Part shown: positions 63,897-64,000 of the stretch, in pieces
How positions within the stretch are numbered: position 1 is the stretch's first letter
Layout: every line of letters starts with the position of its first letter
Origin: Chryseolinea soli
GTDB lineage: Bacteria > Bacteroidota > Bacteroidia > Cytophagales > Cyclobacteriaceae
Direction of reading: 5' to 3'
NCBI RefSeq assembly: GCF_003589925.1
Contig: NZ_CP032382.1
Span: forward strand, 2,108,001-2,172,000
DNA: 64,000 nt
Notes under the pieces: generated by a model
The model's database searches: none
What the model was told of the DNA's origin: nothing
The model's input: the letters and a program-made list of their open reading frames with translations, nothing else
Position numbers and translations under genes: made by a program

Positions 63897-64000
63897 AAAC
63901 CTCTTGTAAAATTTTTTCAATTGCGAAGCCCTGGCCAGCGCTCACGGACACGCTAAAAAAATGATGAAGCGAAATAAAAGGAGAAACGTGAAAATAACGC

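Overview
The window looks like a chromosomal segment of a Bacteroidota bacterium, probably a Cytophagales member with near-50% GC (a Chryseolinea/Ohtaekwangia-like relative is my guess). Evidence: many promoters resemble the Bacteroidota type (TTG, about 20 bases, then TAnnTTTG), often a few bases from the start codon; there are many lipoproteins, two with the KDD/KDE surface-export signature; and lineage-typical families occur (DUF4286, WbqC, DUF1080, NUP transporter next to a Gfo/Idh/MocA oxidoreductase, bacterial GGGP synthase, membrane sensor fused to an outer-membrane barrel). No rRNA, prophage, insertion sequence, integron or CRISPR array was seen. Gene order is that of ordinary core genome.

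Layout. 1-9.5 kb: the end of a saccharopine/alanine dehydrogenase-like gene, small secreted unknowns, a hemolysin III protein, a GNAT acetyltransferase, a cyclophilin lipoprotein, an ECF sigma factor (frameshifted in this sequence) coupled to a membrane-anchored barrel protein, tRNA-Leu(UAA) and tRNA-Gly(GCC), RidA and a 3-hydroxyacyl-CoA dehydrogenase-like protein. 9.5-12.7 kb: Na/Pi transporter, two small membrane-associated proteins and GGGP synthase in one tight run. 12.7-26.2 kb: DinB-fold protein, M1 aminopeptidase, acyl-CoA dehydrogenase, S9 peptidase, esterase-like lipoprotein, MATE exporter, a split YeeE/YedE sulfur transporter and proC. 26.2-34.1 kb: histidine kinase with response regulator, rarA, a VWA membrane protein and clpC. 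34-45.4 kb: WbqC, a dimethylformamidase-like lipoprotein, a Sua5/YciO protein, the mltG-thioesterase-YihY operon, a 2OG-Fe(II) oxygenase, DinB, dienelactone hydrolase, a long-chain acyl-CoA ligase and a Uma2 nuclease-like protein. 45.4-59.4 kb is rich in information processing: polA, YraN, a Tat-exported phosphoesterase, lipB, a 3'-5' exonuclease, rnr, a polyprenyl synthetase, uvrA, an acidic-tail protein and a second ECF sigma factor with an out-of-frame overlapping small gene. 59.4-64 kb: DUF1080 protein, glycosyltransferase, Gfo/Idh/MocA oxidoreductase and NUP-type sugar/nucleoside symporter.

Most unusual points: (i) PolA has lost all the recognisable metal-binding residues of its proofreading site; (ii) a long structured leader with a 48-codon ORF, a strong hairpin and a perfect 10-bp palindrome lies before rnr; (iii) a one-base frameshift breaks region 4 of the first ECF sigma factor; (iv) the partner of that sigma factor carries an inner-membrane segment and an outer-membrane barrel on one chain; (v) a small gene overlaps the end of the second ECF sigma gene by 80 bases in another frame; (vi) an archaeal-type GGGP synthase sits in an operon with two uncharacterised membrane-associated proteins. 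I saw no clear defence or mobile system.
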